A DNA stretch of 64,000 nucleotides from Megamonas sp. UBA1796. Its GTDB lineage: Bacteria > Bacillota > Negativicutes > Selenomonadales > Selenomonadaceae. The notes under the pieces were generated by a model. That model made no database searches. It was not told the DNA's origin and worked only from the letters and a program-made list of their open reading frames with translations. The DNA lies in NCBI GenBank assembly GCA_002319795.1, contig DCFU01000043.1, positions 84,330-148,329 of the forward strand, read 5' to 3'. Below, one piece after another: positions 27,711-37,207 of the stretch. How positions within the stretch are numbered: position 1 is the first letter of the stretch; each line of letters opens with the position of its first letter. A program made the translations under genes and the position numbers.

Positions 27711-29744
27711 ATGGACACAAATCAGTATATGGAAATGTTTTTGGAAGAATCACGGGAACATTTGCAGTCGCTGAATGACGGCCTTCTTGCTTTGGAGAAT
27801 AACCCAGAAGATTTGTCTGTTGTAAATGAGATTTTTCGAAATGCGCATACACTCAAGGGAATGTCGGCAACTATGGGATATAACAGAATTGCTGAACTCA
27901 CACATGAGATGGAGAATGTGCTCGACTTACTTCGTAAAGAACAATTGAAAATGAATGAGACTATCATAGATATTCTGTTCAAATGTGTGGATTCTTTGGA
28001 GCAAATGATTGAGAATGTCGGTAACGGCGATGCTGAGGATCTGGTGGATGTATCAGAACTCGTCCGCCAGCTCAATGCGATTTCCAGTGGAAATCCTGTG
28101 GCGGATAAGTCGGCAGCGGAGACTCCTCCTGCTACTGCCGGACCAGGCAACACGATTGTATTGACAGATACAGACCGCAGTGTGATTGAAAAGGCACAGC
28201 TTAGCGGTCTTCAGGCAATGCATATCAAGGTTAGGCTGGCCGATTCATGCTTATTGAAATCAGCCAGAGCGTATATGGTTATGAATGCTTTGGATGAATT
28301 AGGTGATGCGGTGAAAGCAGCACCTCCTGTAGAAGATTTGGAGCAGGAGAAATTTGAGCGTTCTTTTGAGGTTATCCTGCTTACGGCTGTTGAGGAAAAA
28401 GTAGTTGAAGATGCGCTGATGTCGATTTCAGAGATAGATCAGGTTGAAATCGAGGTTCTAGAGAAGAAAGAGCATAAAGAAACTCCTGCGGCGAAAAAAG
28501 AATCCATGCATGCACCGGAAGCAATAAGTAAGAATGTTTCGGAGGCACCTAAGAAACAAGCGGCGAATAGTGCGAATCATGAGAAGAAAATACATGCGGG
28601 CCAATCTGTGCGTGTGGATATTGAAAAACTTGATACGTTGATGAATCTTATGGGAGAACTTGTAATCAACAAAGTGCGCCTTGAACAGATAGGTACTACG
28701 CATCGTCTGGCGGATCTTACTGAAACGCTGGAACAGATGGACCGTGTAACTACTGATTTGCAGTCTGTTGTCATGAAGGTAAGGATGGTGCCGGTTGGAC
28801 AGGTATTCAATCGTTTTCCTCGTATGATACGTGATCTTGCCAAGGAACTTGATAAGGAAATTAATCTGACTATCGAAGGTGAAGAGACAGAACTCGACCG
28901 TACTGTTATTGATGAAATTGGCGATCCGCTTATGCATTTACTGAGGAATTCTTTGGACCATGGCGTTGAGCATCCAAAGGATCGTGAGGCAAAGGGAAAG
29001 CCGAGAACCGGTGAGGTTGGGCTTATCGCGCGCCATGAGGGAAATAATGTCGTTATTATGGTTACCGATGATGGTAACGGTATCAATGCAGATGTTATCC
29101 GCAAAAAGGCTGTTGAGAAAGGAATGATTTCTCAGGAGGAAGCCGATAATATGGACGACGGGGATGCAGTACGCTTGGTTTTCCTGCCGGGCTTTTCAAC
29201 AGCAGACGAAATCACGGATGTTTCTGGCCGTGGTGTTGGTATGGATGTTGTCCGCAGTAAGATTGAGTCCTTAGGCGGCCATGTCGATGTTGAAACGAAA
29301 ATTGATGAAGGCAGTGTTTTTAAAATCAAGCTGCCGCTTACTCTCGCAATTATCCAGGCACTTTTAGTGAAGGTACAGGAAGAGATGTACGCAATTCCTT
29401 TGGGCTCTATTGATAGTACAATCAATATTACTTTAGATGACATAAAGACGGTTCAGAATAAGGAAGTTATTGTATTGCGCGGACAGATTATCCCAATCAT
29501 CCGGCTGGGTGATGTATTAAATGTGCCGAAGGTTGATAAGGCAGAGAATGAGGATATTTTTGTTGTTATTGTTCATTTAGGGGACCGTAAGGCGGGAATC
29601 GTTGTTGATAATCTTATTGGACAGCAGGAAATCGTTATTAAGACGCTTGGTAAGCTTTTGGTCGGACTCAAGATCATTTCTGGTGCGACTGTTCTTGGTG
29701 ATGGCCGCGTTGCTTTGATTTTGGATGTTGGCGCATTGATGTAA
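27711..29744 (+). CDS. cheA: CheA, chemotaxis histidine kinase
   Basis: 677 aa. P1 phosphotransfer domain with H46 (NAHTLKGMSATMGY), P2 domain (about residues 165-250), dimerisation P3 (IEKLDTLMNLMGELVINKVR), ATP-binding P4 with N-box HLLRNSLDHGVEHP (about 408) and G-box DVSGRGVGMDVVRS, and a CheW-like P5 at the C-terminus. The full domain set indicates a functional kinase. Confidence 0.98.
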   Translation: MDTNQYMEMFLEESREHLQSLNDGLLALENNPEDLSVVNEIFRNAHTLKGMSATMGYNRIAELTHEMENVLDLLRKEQLKMNETIIDILFKCVDSLEQMIENVGNGDAEDLVDVSELVRQLNAISSGNPVADKSAAETPPATAGPGNTIVLTDTDRSVIEKAQLSGLQAMHIKVRLADSCLLKSARAYMVMNALDELGDAVKAAPPVEDLEQEKFERSFEVILLTAVEEKVVEDALMSISEIDQVEIEVLEKKEHKETPAAKKESMHAPEAISKNVSEAPKKQAANSANHEKKIHAGQSVRVDIEKLDTLMNLMGELVINKVRLEQIGTTHRLADLTETLEQMDRVTTDLQSVVMKVRMVPVGQVFNRFPRMIRDLAKELDKEINLTIEGEETELDRTVIDEIGDPLMHLLRNSLDHGVEHPKDREAKGKPRTGEVGLIARHEGNNVVIMVTDDGNGINADVIRKKAVEKGMISQEEADNMDDGDAVRLVFLPGFSTADEITDVSGRGVGMDVVRSKIESLGGHVDVETKIDEGSVFKIKLPLTLAIIQALLVKVQEEMYAIPLGSIDSTINITLDDIKTVQNKEVIVLRGQIIPIIRLGDVLNVPKVDKAENEDIFVVIVHLGDRKAGIVVDNLIGQQEIVIKTLGKLLVGLKIISGATVLGDGRVALILDVGALM

Positions 29745-29761
29745 TAAAGGAGGCGGCTAAA

Positions 29762-30229
29762 ATGGCAAAAGTTGAAAAAGGCAATGGTATAAATGAGGAA
29801 GTCCAGGTAGTTGCATTTAAGCTTAGAAAAGAAGAATATGGTTTTAATATTCTTAGCGTACAGGAAATTAAGGGATTAACGGATATTACACGTGTACCTT
29901 TTACTCCGGATTTTATTAAGGGAGTCATCAATCTTCGCGGCAGTGTGCTTCCAGTCATTGATTTGAAGAAGCGTCTTGGGCTCCAGGATACTTCGTATAC
30001 GGAGAGTACGCGTATTGTTGTTGTAAAGATTGACGATATCTCGGTTGGCATGATTGTCGATGCAGTTACTGAGGTGTTGAGTATTGATGCCAGCCATATT
30101 GATACGGCTAAATCTGTGAGTGATAATGAGAGTACCCGCTTTATTAATGGGATAGGTAATATTGACGCTCGATTGATTATTATGCTTAATATTGACGAGA
30201 TTGTCGGAGCCCCTGGGGAATCAAAATAA
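29762..30229 (+). CDS. cheW: CheW, chemotaxis coupling protein
   Basis: 155 aa, links receptors to CheA. SH3-like double barrel with VVAFKLRKEEYGFNILSVQE, the core motif FIKGVINLRGSVLPVIDLKK, and DISVGMIVDAVTEVLSI. AAGGAGGCGG precedes the ATG. Eighteen bases after cheA. Confidence 0.97.
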   Translation: MAKVEKGNGINEEVQVVAFKLRKEEYGFNILSVQEIKGLTDITRVPFTPDFIKGVINLRGSVLPVIDLKKRLGLQDTSYTESTRIVVVKIDDISVGMIVDAVTEVLSIDASHIDTAKSVSDNESTRFINGIGNIDARLIIMLNIDEIVGAPGESK

Positions 30230-30251
30230 TCAGGAATGAGAGGGTGTCGGT

Positions 30252-30869
30252 ATGTCAGATGAGGTTTTAGAATTATCTGCAACACAGATGGATGCACTTA
30301 AGGAAATTGGAAATGTGGGAGCAGGAAATTCAGCAACCGCACTTTCACAAATTATTGATCGTAAGATAGAAATGAATGTGCCAGAGGTATCCATTGTGCC
30401 ATTAGGTGATGTCCCAGACCTTGTTGGCGGACCAGATGCAATGGTTGTGGGTGTATTCCTGCGGGTATATGGTGAAGCCCCGGGGAATATCCTGTTTCTT
30501 TTGCCAAAGGAAAGTGCTTTTTATCTGGTGGATACACTTATGGGAAAATCGCATGGTGATACAAAGAATCTGGATTTCATGGATGAGTCAGCACTTATGG
30601 AGATAGGGAATATTCTTGCCGGGGCCTATCTGAACGCATTGTTCAATTTCACAAAACTGACGTTATTGCCATCTATTCCTGCACTTGCCGTGGATATGGC
30701 TGGTGCGATTTTGAGTGTGGTATTGGTACAGCTTGGACAAATGGGAGATCATGCACTCGTTATCGAAACTGAGTTTTTGGCGGAGGAAGATGGTATCAGG
30801 GGGCATTTCTTCCTTGTTCCTGATCCGGGCTCGTTGGATACAATTTTGTCAGCGGTGGGAGTTGAATAA
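30252..30869 (+). CDS. cheC: CheC, CheY-P phosphatase
   Basis: 205 aa, with two intact phosphatase helices: E18/N21 in ALKEIGNVGAGNSAT and E117/N120 in ALMEIGNILAGAYLN. In Bacillota it dephosphorylates CheY-P and binds CheD, which is encoded next, one base later. FliY is its motor-bound relative in the same operon. Confidence 0.96.
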   Translation: MSDEVLELSATQMDALKEIGNVGAGNSATALSQIIDRKIEMNVPEVSIVPLGDVPDLVGGPDAMVVGVFLRVYGEAPGNILFLLPKESAFYLVDTLMGKSHGDTKNLDFMDESALMEIGNILAGAYLNALFNFTKLTLLPSIPALAVDMAGAILSVVLVQLGQMGDHALVIETEFLAEEDGIRGHFFLVPDPGSLDTILSAVGVE

Positions 30870-30870
30870 T

Positions 30871-31356
30871 ATGCCAGAACTCATTAGGGTAGGTATGGCT
30901 GATTATAAGGTTAGTCGTGGGCCCGGAATAATTATAAGTTATGGATTAGGCTCCTGTATTGGAATCTCTATGTATGATCCACAGACCAAGATTGGTGGAT
31001 TATTGCATATTATGCTTCCTGATAGTACGCAATCTAAGGCCAGTGAGAATCCAGCCAAATTTGCCGATACGGGCCTTCCTTTGATGTTGAAGGATATTGT
31101 GCAGCTTGGGGCCTTGCAATCCAGAGTAGTTGCTAAAATTGCTGGTGGCTCACAGATGTTTGCTTTTGCAAATGCGACAGACATTATGAGGGTAGGAGCA
31201 CGCAATGCTGAAGCTGCAAAAAATATATTAAAGAAGCTCAATATAAGATTGTTGGCAGAGGACACAGGTGGAACTTATGGACGGACAGTGCAGATTGATT
31301 TGGATACAGGGGTTTATCGGGTCAAGACGATTGATAAGGGCGAGAAGGAATTATAG
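30871..31356 (+). CDS. cheD: CheD, receptor glutamine deamidase
   Basis: 161 aa from the ATG at 30871, the start expected for the family (MPELIRVGMADYKV). Catalytic C29 in GLGSC and H46 in LLHIMLPD. Where Thermotoga CheD has a Thr in the triad this protein has S23 (IISYGLGSC), a conservative change. GGSQMFAFAN follows. It deamidates receptors and, with CheC, forms a feedback loop. Confidence 0.95.
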   Translation: MPELIRVGMADYKVSRGPGIIISYGLGSCIGISMYDPQTKIGGLLHIMLPDSTQSKASENPAKFADTGLPLMLKDIVQLGALQSRVVAKIAGGSQMFAFANATDIMRVGARNAEAAKNILKKLNIRLLAEDTGGTYGRTVQIDLDTGVYRVKTIDKGEKEL

Positions 31357-31369
31357 TAGGTGAGAGGGA

Positions 31370-31789
31370 TTGTTTAAATTAGAGATGGCGCTTGGTTTTG
31401 CAATTATTGTTGCTTTAGTTGCCGGCTTTGCAGCATTTGTCGCTGGTGCTCGCTATGGAACGATCCTTGTACGGGCACTATTTGGTTTTGTTGCATCGGG
31501 CAGCTTGGCATATGCTATGTTCTACTTACTTGATAAATATGGGATGCCCAGCTATCTGAAAAAACATTCTATGTTGCGTAAGGAATGGGTAAGTGAAGCA
31601 CAGAAAAAAGATACAATAGAGGCGCAGAGAAAAGAAAACCAGTCGGAGGAAGCTGTGGAGGACGACGTTGCTGAGGATGTGCATCCATCTGGAAAGTCTG
31701 GAGAAGCGGATGTGGAATCCAATAAGGCAGGAGCGTTTACGCCTTTGACGGCGGATGGATTAAAACATGTTTCGTCACCGCAAGACTAA
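31370..31789 (+). CDS. Small membrane protein of unknown function between cheD and sigD
   Basis: 139 aa from a TTG preceded by AGGTGAG (alternative ATG 31385). Two hydrophobic segments at about residues 7-25 and 33-53 with a short GARYGT turn, then a basic stretch (LKKHSMLRKEW) and a long acidic, Glu/Asp/Ser-rich tail. I do not recognise a family. Operon position suggests a flagellar or chemotaxis accessory role, but nothing in the sequence defines it. Confidence 0.7.
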   Translation: MFKLEMALGFAIIVALVAGFAAFVAGARYGTILVRALFGFVASGSLAYAMFYLLDKYGMPSYLKKHSMLRKEWVSEAQKKDTIEAQRKENQSEEAVEDDVAEDVHPSGKSGEADVESNKAGAFTPLTADGLKHVSSPQD

Positions 31790-31816
31790 TAGGTATGTGG
31801 GGAGGAAATAGAACAA

Positions 31817-32572
31817 ATGAAGAATGCAGATAAGGTTTCTGTAGATATTGCTTCCCTTTGGAATACATATCAAAAGGACAAAACATCTGAGATCAGGGAT
31901 CAGCTAGTTGAGCATTATTTGACACTGGTCAATATTATTGCTGGCAGGTTGTCTATAAGTTTGCCGGCTCATGTAGATAGAGATGATCTTATCAGTAGTG
32001 GGTTCTTTGGTTTGTTGGATGCAATAGATCGGTATGACTATACACGTGGCAACAAGTTTGAGACTTATGCAGGAGTTCGCATTCGGGGGGCTATGTTGGA
32101 TTATCTTCGTTCCAAGGATTGGATATCGGTATCTTTGCGTCAGAAAATACGCAGATATGAGCAGACGGTCAGTAAATTGGAAGGGGTCTTGGGAAGGTCG
32201 GCTACGGATGGAGAAATAGCTAAGGAATTGCAGCTTTCACTTGATGAGCTACAGAACTTAATTCAGCAGCTGAATGTTGCAACTATTATTCCTTTAGAAG
32301 AGTATATACGTACGGAGTCGCCGCAGACCGGGGAACTCGATCCGGCTGAGCATGTGGAATTTATGGAATTGCAGGATACCTTGGCGAGTGCGATTGATAA
32401 ATTGCCAGAAAAAGAAAAAAAAGTAGTATCACTGTATTATTATGAGGAATTGACACTTAAGGAAATCAGTGTCATCCTTCATTTATCGGAAGCGCGTATA
32501 TGCCAATTGCATACGAAGGCGGTTTTCCGTTTGCGGGGTTATTTATCCAGGGTAAAATCGAGCCTGATTTAG
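31817..32572 (+). CDS. fliA: Sigma-28 (FliA/SigD), motility sigma factor
   Basis: 251 aa. Region 2 with RDDLISSGFFGLLDAIDRYD and FETYAGVRIRGAMLDYLRSK, region 3, and region 4 with EKEKKVVSLYYYEELTLKEI and the helix-turn-helix LHLSEARICQLHTKAVFRLR. Directs late flagellar genes. Being in the same operon as early genes, late in its order, matches the Bacillus sigD arrangement. GTGGGGAGG precedes the ATG. Confidence 0.97.
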   Translation: MKNADKVSVDIASLWNTYQKDKTSEIRDQLVEHYLTLVNIIAGRLSISLPAHVDRDDLISSGFFGLLDAIDRYDYTRGNKFETYAGVRIRGAMLDYLRSKDWISVSLRQKIRRYEQTVSKLEGVLGRSATDGEIAKELQLSLDELQNLIQQLNVATIIPLEEYIRTESPQTGELDPAEHVEFMELQDTLASAIDKLPEKEKKVVSLYYYEELTLKEISVILHLSEARICQLHTKAVFRLRGYLSRVKSSLI

Positions 32573-32620
32573 ACAGGATGTCTGTCAAGGGCTAGCATAA
32601 CGGCTTGAGGGGGATGTGTC

Positions 32621-34291
32621 ATGGAAGAAGAAAAAATGATTCCCAACGTTGGTGGACAGGAAGCAGGTTATTTGTTTGAATTTAAGCCGGACGGTGTTTT
32701 TTTGACGGTGTATCCTTCAGATGGAGGAATCCTTTTTGAGCTTTCTGATATGCGTCAGGTTTTAAAAGAATATGGAGTTATTGATTATGATATAGAGGTT
32801 TTGGCACGTACTCTGCGTGAGGCAGCGGGGAAGTCCCAGAAATTGGCTGATCATTTTGAAGCTCCGGTTGACTGGCCAAAGGAGGAAGGAACCTCAGAGA
32901 ATAAAGATGGAAAGCCTGCAGAAGAAAAAAAAGAATATGCGAAATTCACTATTGAAATCACTAAGGATCGTATGAAAGCCATTGTACATATTGATTATAA
33001 AGCAGGAAATTTAAAGCCAGACATGGACATGATTATGGAAGCCTTGCAAAGTAAGAAAGTGGTTTTTGGTATTGATTCGCAGGCTATAGAGACAGGGCTC
33101 GAAGATGGTGCAGAGGATTTTATAGCAGCACAGGGGATACCGGCTATAAATGGTGCGGATGCGCGTATTGAACGCAAATTCAATTTGAATATAAAGGGTC
33201 GGCCGGCGCTTAGTAAGTACGATCAGGCTGACTATAAAAATTTGAATCTTGTTGTATTGGTGAAAAAGGGAGAAATTCTGGCAGAACGGATTTTGCAAAC
33301 GGCGGGGACTTCGGGGACAAATGTTTTTGGCGATGAGGTTATGGCACGCCATGGTAAACCTAAACCGCTTCCCAGTGGGAAAAATACTATTGTAAAGGAT
33401 GAGAATAGTATTTTTGCCGATATTGATGGACAAATTGTTGATACAGGCAGTAAAATCAGTGTAGATCCCTTGTTGTCTATTTCGGGAGATGTAGGAGTTT
33501 CTACAGGTAATATAGATTTTACAGGCGCGGTCCATGTCAGCGGTAATGTACAGGCTGGTTTTGTCATCAAGGCTGCTGGTGATATCGAAGTCAAGGGTAT
33601 GGTGAGCGGTGCAACGCTCGAGGGACAGAATGTATTTATATCTGGCGGTGTCCAGGGTATGAACCGGGGAAAGATTATTGCCCATGGAGATGTGCGTGCG
33701 AGTTTTGCAGAAAATGCCGATATACAGTCAGATGGGAATATTTATATAACGGATGTATCATTGCATTCTCAGCTACAAGCTGGAAAAAAGCTGATTGTGG
33801 AGGGAAAGCGTGGGCAGGTCACCGGGGGTACCTTAGCGGCAGGTGAGGAGATAAGAGCGAAGGTCATAGGAAACTTTATGAATGTATCTACACGGTTGTC
33901 AGTGGGCGTTAATCCAATGCTGCAAAAAAAATATCAGGACACCTGTAAGGAATATGCAGACTGCAAGAAACGTTTATCGCAGCTGACAAAGACACTGAAT
34001 ACGCTGGGGAAAATTGACATGAGCAGGCTTCCACCTGAACGTTTAGAACAAATTAATTCGCTAACAAGGTCGCAGTTTCCTTTAGCTGGTCTTGTAGAAC
34101 GTGATGAGAAAATCATACGTGATTTAGAAATTGAGATGCAAAATATAAAAAAGGGCAAGATTCGTGTTCTGGATACGATATTTCCCGGGGTGAAACTGAA
34201 AGTAAATTCTGCGATGAAGAATATTCAAACCGAGCAAAAACACTGTACTTTTTATGTTGAGGAGGATGTTGTCAAGACAGGTCCTTATTGA
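32621..34291 (+). CDS. FapA-family protein (DUF342)
   Basis: 556 aa. An N-terminal charged region is followed at about residues 220-430 by a repetitive beta-helix-like core rich in Gly/Val (ISGDVGVSTGNIDFTGAVHV, then VSGATLEGQNVFISGGVQ), and then a coiled coil near residues 440-520. DUF342/FapA proteins are common next to sigD in Bacillota. Some are named flagellar assembly protein A, with links to polar determinants in Vibrio. Exact role here is unknown. Confidence 0.85.
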   Translation: MEEEKMIPNVGGQEAGYLFEFKPDGVFLTVYPSDGGILFELSDMRQVLKEYGVIDYDIEVLARTLREAAGKSQKLADHFEAPVDWPKEEGTSENKDGKPAEEKKEYAKFTIEITKDRMKAIVHIDYKAGNLKPDMDMIMEALQSKKVVFGIDSQAIETGLEDGAEDFIAAQGIPAINGADARIERKFNLNIKGRPALSKYDQADYKNLNLVVLVKKGEILAERILQTAGTSGTNVFGDEVMARHGKPKPLPSGKNTIVKDENSIFADIDGQIVDTGSKISVDPLLSISGDVGVSTGNIDFTGAVHVSGNVQAGFVIKAAGDIEVKGMVSGATLEGQNVFISGGVQGMNRGKIIAHGDVRASFAENADIQSDGNIYITDVSLHSQLQAGKKLIVEGKRGQVTGGTLAAGEEIRAKVIGNFMNVSTRLSVGVNPMLQKKYQDTCKEYADCKKRLSQLTKTLNTLGKIDMSRLPPERLEQINSLTRSQFPLAGLVERDEKIIRDLEIEMQNIKKGKIRVLDTIFPGVKLKVNSAMKNIQTEQKHCTFYVEEDVVKTGPY

Positions 34292-34324
34292 TTGTTTTGA
34301 CAGAAGGAAAGGTGGCGCAGCAAG

Positions 34325-34663
34325 ATGGATTTTAACCCGATGAACAGCTTGCAGATCATAGTTCCTAAGGCAACGGAAATTAGCCAGGTACAGCATAACT
34401 TGAATCAACAGCCGGTTATTCAACAAGATTTTGAAGCTATGCGCCAAAAAGCAGATGCTGCTTTGAAACAGAAACAAGTGCGGTCCCGGGAAGAACTGGA
34501 AGATGGGAAAATTAAGGATGATTCGGAGCGAAAAGGGAAACAAGGAAGATATACAGGAAACAGGAAAAGACACGTACCAAATGAGGATATTGAGGAATCC
34601 CGGGACGAAGATAAAATAGCAGTGGATTCCTTCAGAGGGCATAATATCGATATTAAGTTTTGA
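34325..34663 (+). CDS. Small charged hypothetical protein
   Basis: 112 aa, hydrophilic, no membrane segment. Begins MDFNPMNSLQIIVPKATEIS, a short hydrophobic patch, then Gln-rich and Lys/Arg/Glu-rich sequence. Not recognised. AAAGGTGG precedes the ATG and it is tightly packed between the FapA-type gene and the DUF6115-like gene, so it is probably expressed with them. Confidence 0.65.
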   Translation: MDFNPMNSLQIIVPKATEISQVQHNLNQQPVIQQDFEAMRQKADAALKQKQVRSREELEDGKIKDDSERKGKQGRYTGNRKRHVPNEDIEESRDEDKIAVDSFRGHNIDIKF

Positions 34664-34678
34664 GATCAGGAGCAGGAA

Positions 34679-35239
34679 ATGGTTACAGAGGTCTTGGGTT
34701 TTTTCATTATTATGGGGGCATTGGTCGTTTTTGTATTGCGCCGCCAGATGAAGCCGGCAGAATCGGAAAAGTTCGAGGTTGCGGCAGATAGGCTGCGGTA
34801 TGAGTTGGAGCATTCGGCGGATGAGATTATCGTACGCATGGAGGATCATATGGGCAAGCTGGAGGCGCTTATTGCTGAAGCGGACAAGAGGGCTGCTTTG
34901 CTCGATAAGAAATTGGATATGATCAAAGGTATGCCACAGCAGAAACAGATGGATTTCCCCCATATTTTACAAGAATCAATGGAAGATGAGAGCGGAGACT
35001 TGTCCGTTGCTAAGACGTTTGAGGCGGCTTTGGGCGTCGAACAGGAGACAGAGGAAGCACAGGCATCGCCGGAGCTGGACAGCAAAGGGATACAGGGACA
35101 GGGGACTCTGCCTATGCATGCATCAAGGGTAAGGGCGCTTTTGCAGCAAGGCTATTCGACAGAGGCTATTGCCAAGGAAACCAACATGGGTAAAAGCGCT
35201 ATCGAATTGATTCGGCAAATGAATCGGGTGCACCAGTAG
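34679..35239 (+). CDS. SwrB/DUF6115-like membrane-anchored protein
   Basis: 186 aa. A membrane segment at residues 4-20 (VLGFFIIMGALVVFVLRR), a coiled coil (about 30-85), an acidic linker, and a C-terminal helix-turn-helix-like motif LLQQGYSTEAIAKETNMGKS. That build and the position after sigD match SwrB of Bacillus, which promotes export-gate activation, and the DUF6115 proteins of Clostridia. Assignment is by architecture and context. Last gene of the flagellar series; I see no terminator after it. Confidence 0.7.
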   Translation: MVTEVLGFFIIMGALVVFVLRRQMKPAESEKFEVAADRLRYELEHSADEIIVRMEDHMGKLEALIAEADKRAALLDKKLDMIKGMPQQKQMDFPHILQESMEDESGDLSVAKTFEAALGVEQETEEAQASPELDSKGIQGQGTLPMHASRVRALLQQGYSTEAIAKETNMGKSAIELIRQMNRVHQ

Positions 35240-35267
35240 CTGAATCGAATGCGGATTGGTGTATAAT
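35240..35267 (+). promoter_or_regulatory. Possible promoter for the GNAT gene
   Basis: TATAAT at 35262-35267 with a weak -35 (CTGAAT, 35240-35245) 16 bases upstream. It overlaps the end of the previous gene. RNA would start about 10-15 bases before the GNAT ribosome site. Confidence 0.4.
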
Positions 35268-35288
35268 TTTCATGAGGGAGAGATGCAA

Positions 35289-35738
35289 ATGGGCAAAACA
35301 GTAAGCATTGCCAAAGATAACAATACACTTAAAAAAGCTTATGCTATAAGGCGGCAGGTATTCATAGAAGAACAACATGTTCCTGAGAAATTGGAAATGG
35401 ATGCATATGACGAAGCACCTTCTACAAAGCATTTTTTGTTGTGTGCACAGGATGGCTGTGCACTGGGGACAGCGCGCATGCGTCCTTATGATGCGCATAC
35501 AGCCAAGGTTGAGCGTGTTGCTCTTTTGGCTGCTGCACGTGGTCTTGGCGGTGGGCGGATGCTTATGGAGGCAGTGCAAAATGCCGCAGAAAAAGCAGGC
35601 TGCAGGAGGTTGAAACTCGCGGCGCAGGTTCATGCACGGAAATTTTATGAACACTTGGGGTTTGAAGCGCAGGGAGATACTTATTATGAGGCAGGAATCC
35701 TCCATATTGATATGGTAAAGGCTATAGGCAATAAATAG
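35289..35738 (+). CDS. GNAT-family N-acetyltransferase
   Basis: 149 aa from the ATG at 35289 (GGGAG 8 bases before; ATG 35283 abuts the ribosome site). ElaA/YjcF-like: YAIRRQVFIEEQHVPEKLEM near the start, acetyl-CoA loop AAARGLGGGRMLMEAVQNAA, and the C-terminal AQVHARKFYEHLGF. Acceptor substrate cannot be told. Confidence 0.9.
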   Translation: MGKTVSIAKDNNTLKKAYAIRRQVFIEEQHVPEKLEMDAYDEAPSTKHFLLCAQDGCALGTARMRPYDAHTAKVERVALLAAARGLGGGRMLMEAVQNAAEKAGCRRLKLAAQVHARKFYEHLGFEAQGDTYYEAGILHIDMVKAIGNK

Positions 35739-35826
35739 TGAATCGATAGGATATGTTTGAGTTTGGTCTGGATGGCATATACTGAAAATACCATAGGGAA
35801 GTTTCTAATATGCGCAACAAGGGCGG

Positions 35827-35852
35827 CGGCTGGTATCAGAGCCGTTTTTTTT
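35827..35852 (+). terminator. Terminator after the GNAT gene
   Basis: CGGCT (35827-35831), loop, AGCCG (35840-35844), then eight Ts (35845-35852). The stem is short but the T-run is long. The gap to the convergent MFS gene holds nothing else I can support. Confidence 0.55.
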
Positions 35853-35884
35853 ATGCGCCCAGTTCTTTTTTATAGTGATAGGGA

Positions 35885-37063
35885 TTATTTTTTGGCAGTA
35901 TACCGCATGGAAATCCATAATAACAGGAGAGATGCTCCAAAATAAGATGCGTAGGGGTGAATGTACTGATTCATTCCATAGGCAAGTATTGGGCCGAGGG
36001 CTGCGCCTAAATCAACGAGCAGAGAGTATAAAGTCATAATCTTTACCTTGGCTGAGTTTACTGCTGCATCGGCAGCCAGGACATCTGCCAGGGTTGTCAG
36101 AGAGGTTGCTGTCAATTGAAGGAGCATGAGGATAAGAAACCATAGTATGTTTGGCAATTTTAGAGGCAGTAAGGCGAAAAGGATTCCGGCAAGCAGGGTA
36201 GAGACAAGAAATAGAGGGTAACGATTATGCTTTGTGTCGGTAAGGCTGCCTACTTTAGGAGCCAGGAAAGGTTCCCAGCACCAACGGATTGCCTGCAGGA
36301 TGCCACCAAGGGAAGCTGCGCCTATAATGAAATCTCCCACTGGGATTGCCGGTGCGTTGTGGATTTCAATCAGATAGCTTATAGTTGATGTGAACATTCC
36401 CTGATAAATCATGGCAATCAACATTCCAATACATAATATCGAAAGGATATCCAGATTTTTCAGGAAGGAAAAATTGGCTTCCTTTGTGGATTGTTCCGCA
36501 ACCATGCCTTTTGAGGACTTTTTTATATAAAGAAAAACTATCGGAATACAGCAGACCGAGACGGCAGCAAAACAAAAGGACGTAGTACGGATACCTGTAA
36601 CATCGGTGAGAATACCACCTGCGAGCATGCCAACTAAGCTGCCTAAGCGATAAAGCCCGTTATAAAGGCCCATACATTTTCCACGGTTGAGGTCTGTAGA
36701 TACATCCATGATGGTAAAATAGGCTCCCAGACGTAAGAATGTCCAGGCTACACCCCACAGGCAGCGAAGCAGAATAAAGAATATAAAGTTGGATACGATT
36801 CCGTAACCAACGGTTGTAAGTATGGTCAGAAATACAGCGATAAAAATGCCATTTCGCGCACTTAATTTTTTATATAAATGACTGACAAAAGGGTTGAGCG
36901 GCAGACGCACGAATCGATTGACAGACAGAATGATGCCAATTTGCCATAGGGAAGTCAGTCCCATCTCGGTCCAATGTGTTGGTAAAACAACATACAGCAT
37001 GGAGTCTCCGATAAGACAAGCAGCGGTGATGAAAGAAATTACATAAATGGGGCGTTCCTTCAT
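35885..37063 (-). CDS. Major facilitator superfamily transporter
   Basis: 392 aa, about twelve membrane segments. Starts at the ATG complementary to 37061-37063, with AGGAG 8 bases before; longer forms to 37177 would add a non-hydrophobic leader. Motifs: SVNRFVRLPLNPFVSHLYKK in the first cytoplasmic loop and GLYNGLYRLGSLVGMLAGG in helix 5. Substrate unknown. Divergent from a LysR gene, 144 bases away, which probably controls it. Confidence 0.9.
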   Translation of the reverse strand: MKERPIYVISFITAACLIGDSMLYVVLPTHWTEMGLTSLWQIGIILSVNRFVRLPLNPFVSHLYKKLSARNGIFIAVFLTILTTVGYGIVSNFIFFILLRCLWGVAWTFLRLGAYFTIMDVSTDLNRGKCMGLYNGLYRLGSLVGMLAGGILTDVTGIRTTSFCFAAVSVCCIPIVFLYIKKSSKGMVAEQSTKEANFSFLKNLDILSILCIGMLIAMIYQGMFTSTISYLIEIHNAPAIPVGDFIIGAASLGGILQAIRWCWEPFLAPKVGSLTDTKHNRYPLFLVSTLLAGILFALLPLKLPNILWFLILMLLQLTATSLTTLADVLAADAAVNSAKVKIMTLYSLLVDLGAALGPILAYGMNQYIHPYASYFGASLLLLWISMRYTAKK

Positions 37064-37207
37064 GGGTTCATCTCCTGACATAGTTGTTACTTTTAAGGCT
37101 TGTTTTTGGATGCAGGCTCTTATATAATATAGCTGACAAAAAATAATAAGTCTAATATATGTTTTTGGCAAATTCATAAAATATTTTTATGAATCGAGGT
37201 GAAAAGA

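Noticed and set aside
34124..34963. 279-aa minus-strand ORF
   Set aside because: Antisense to three small packed operon genes with good ribosome sites; no recognisable motif.
35757..35945. 62-aa ORF after the GNAT gene
   Set aside because: It runs through a terminator hairpin and into the convergent MFS gene; no ribosome site.
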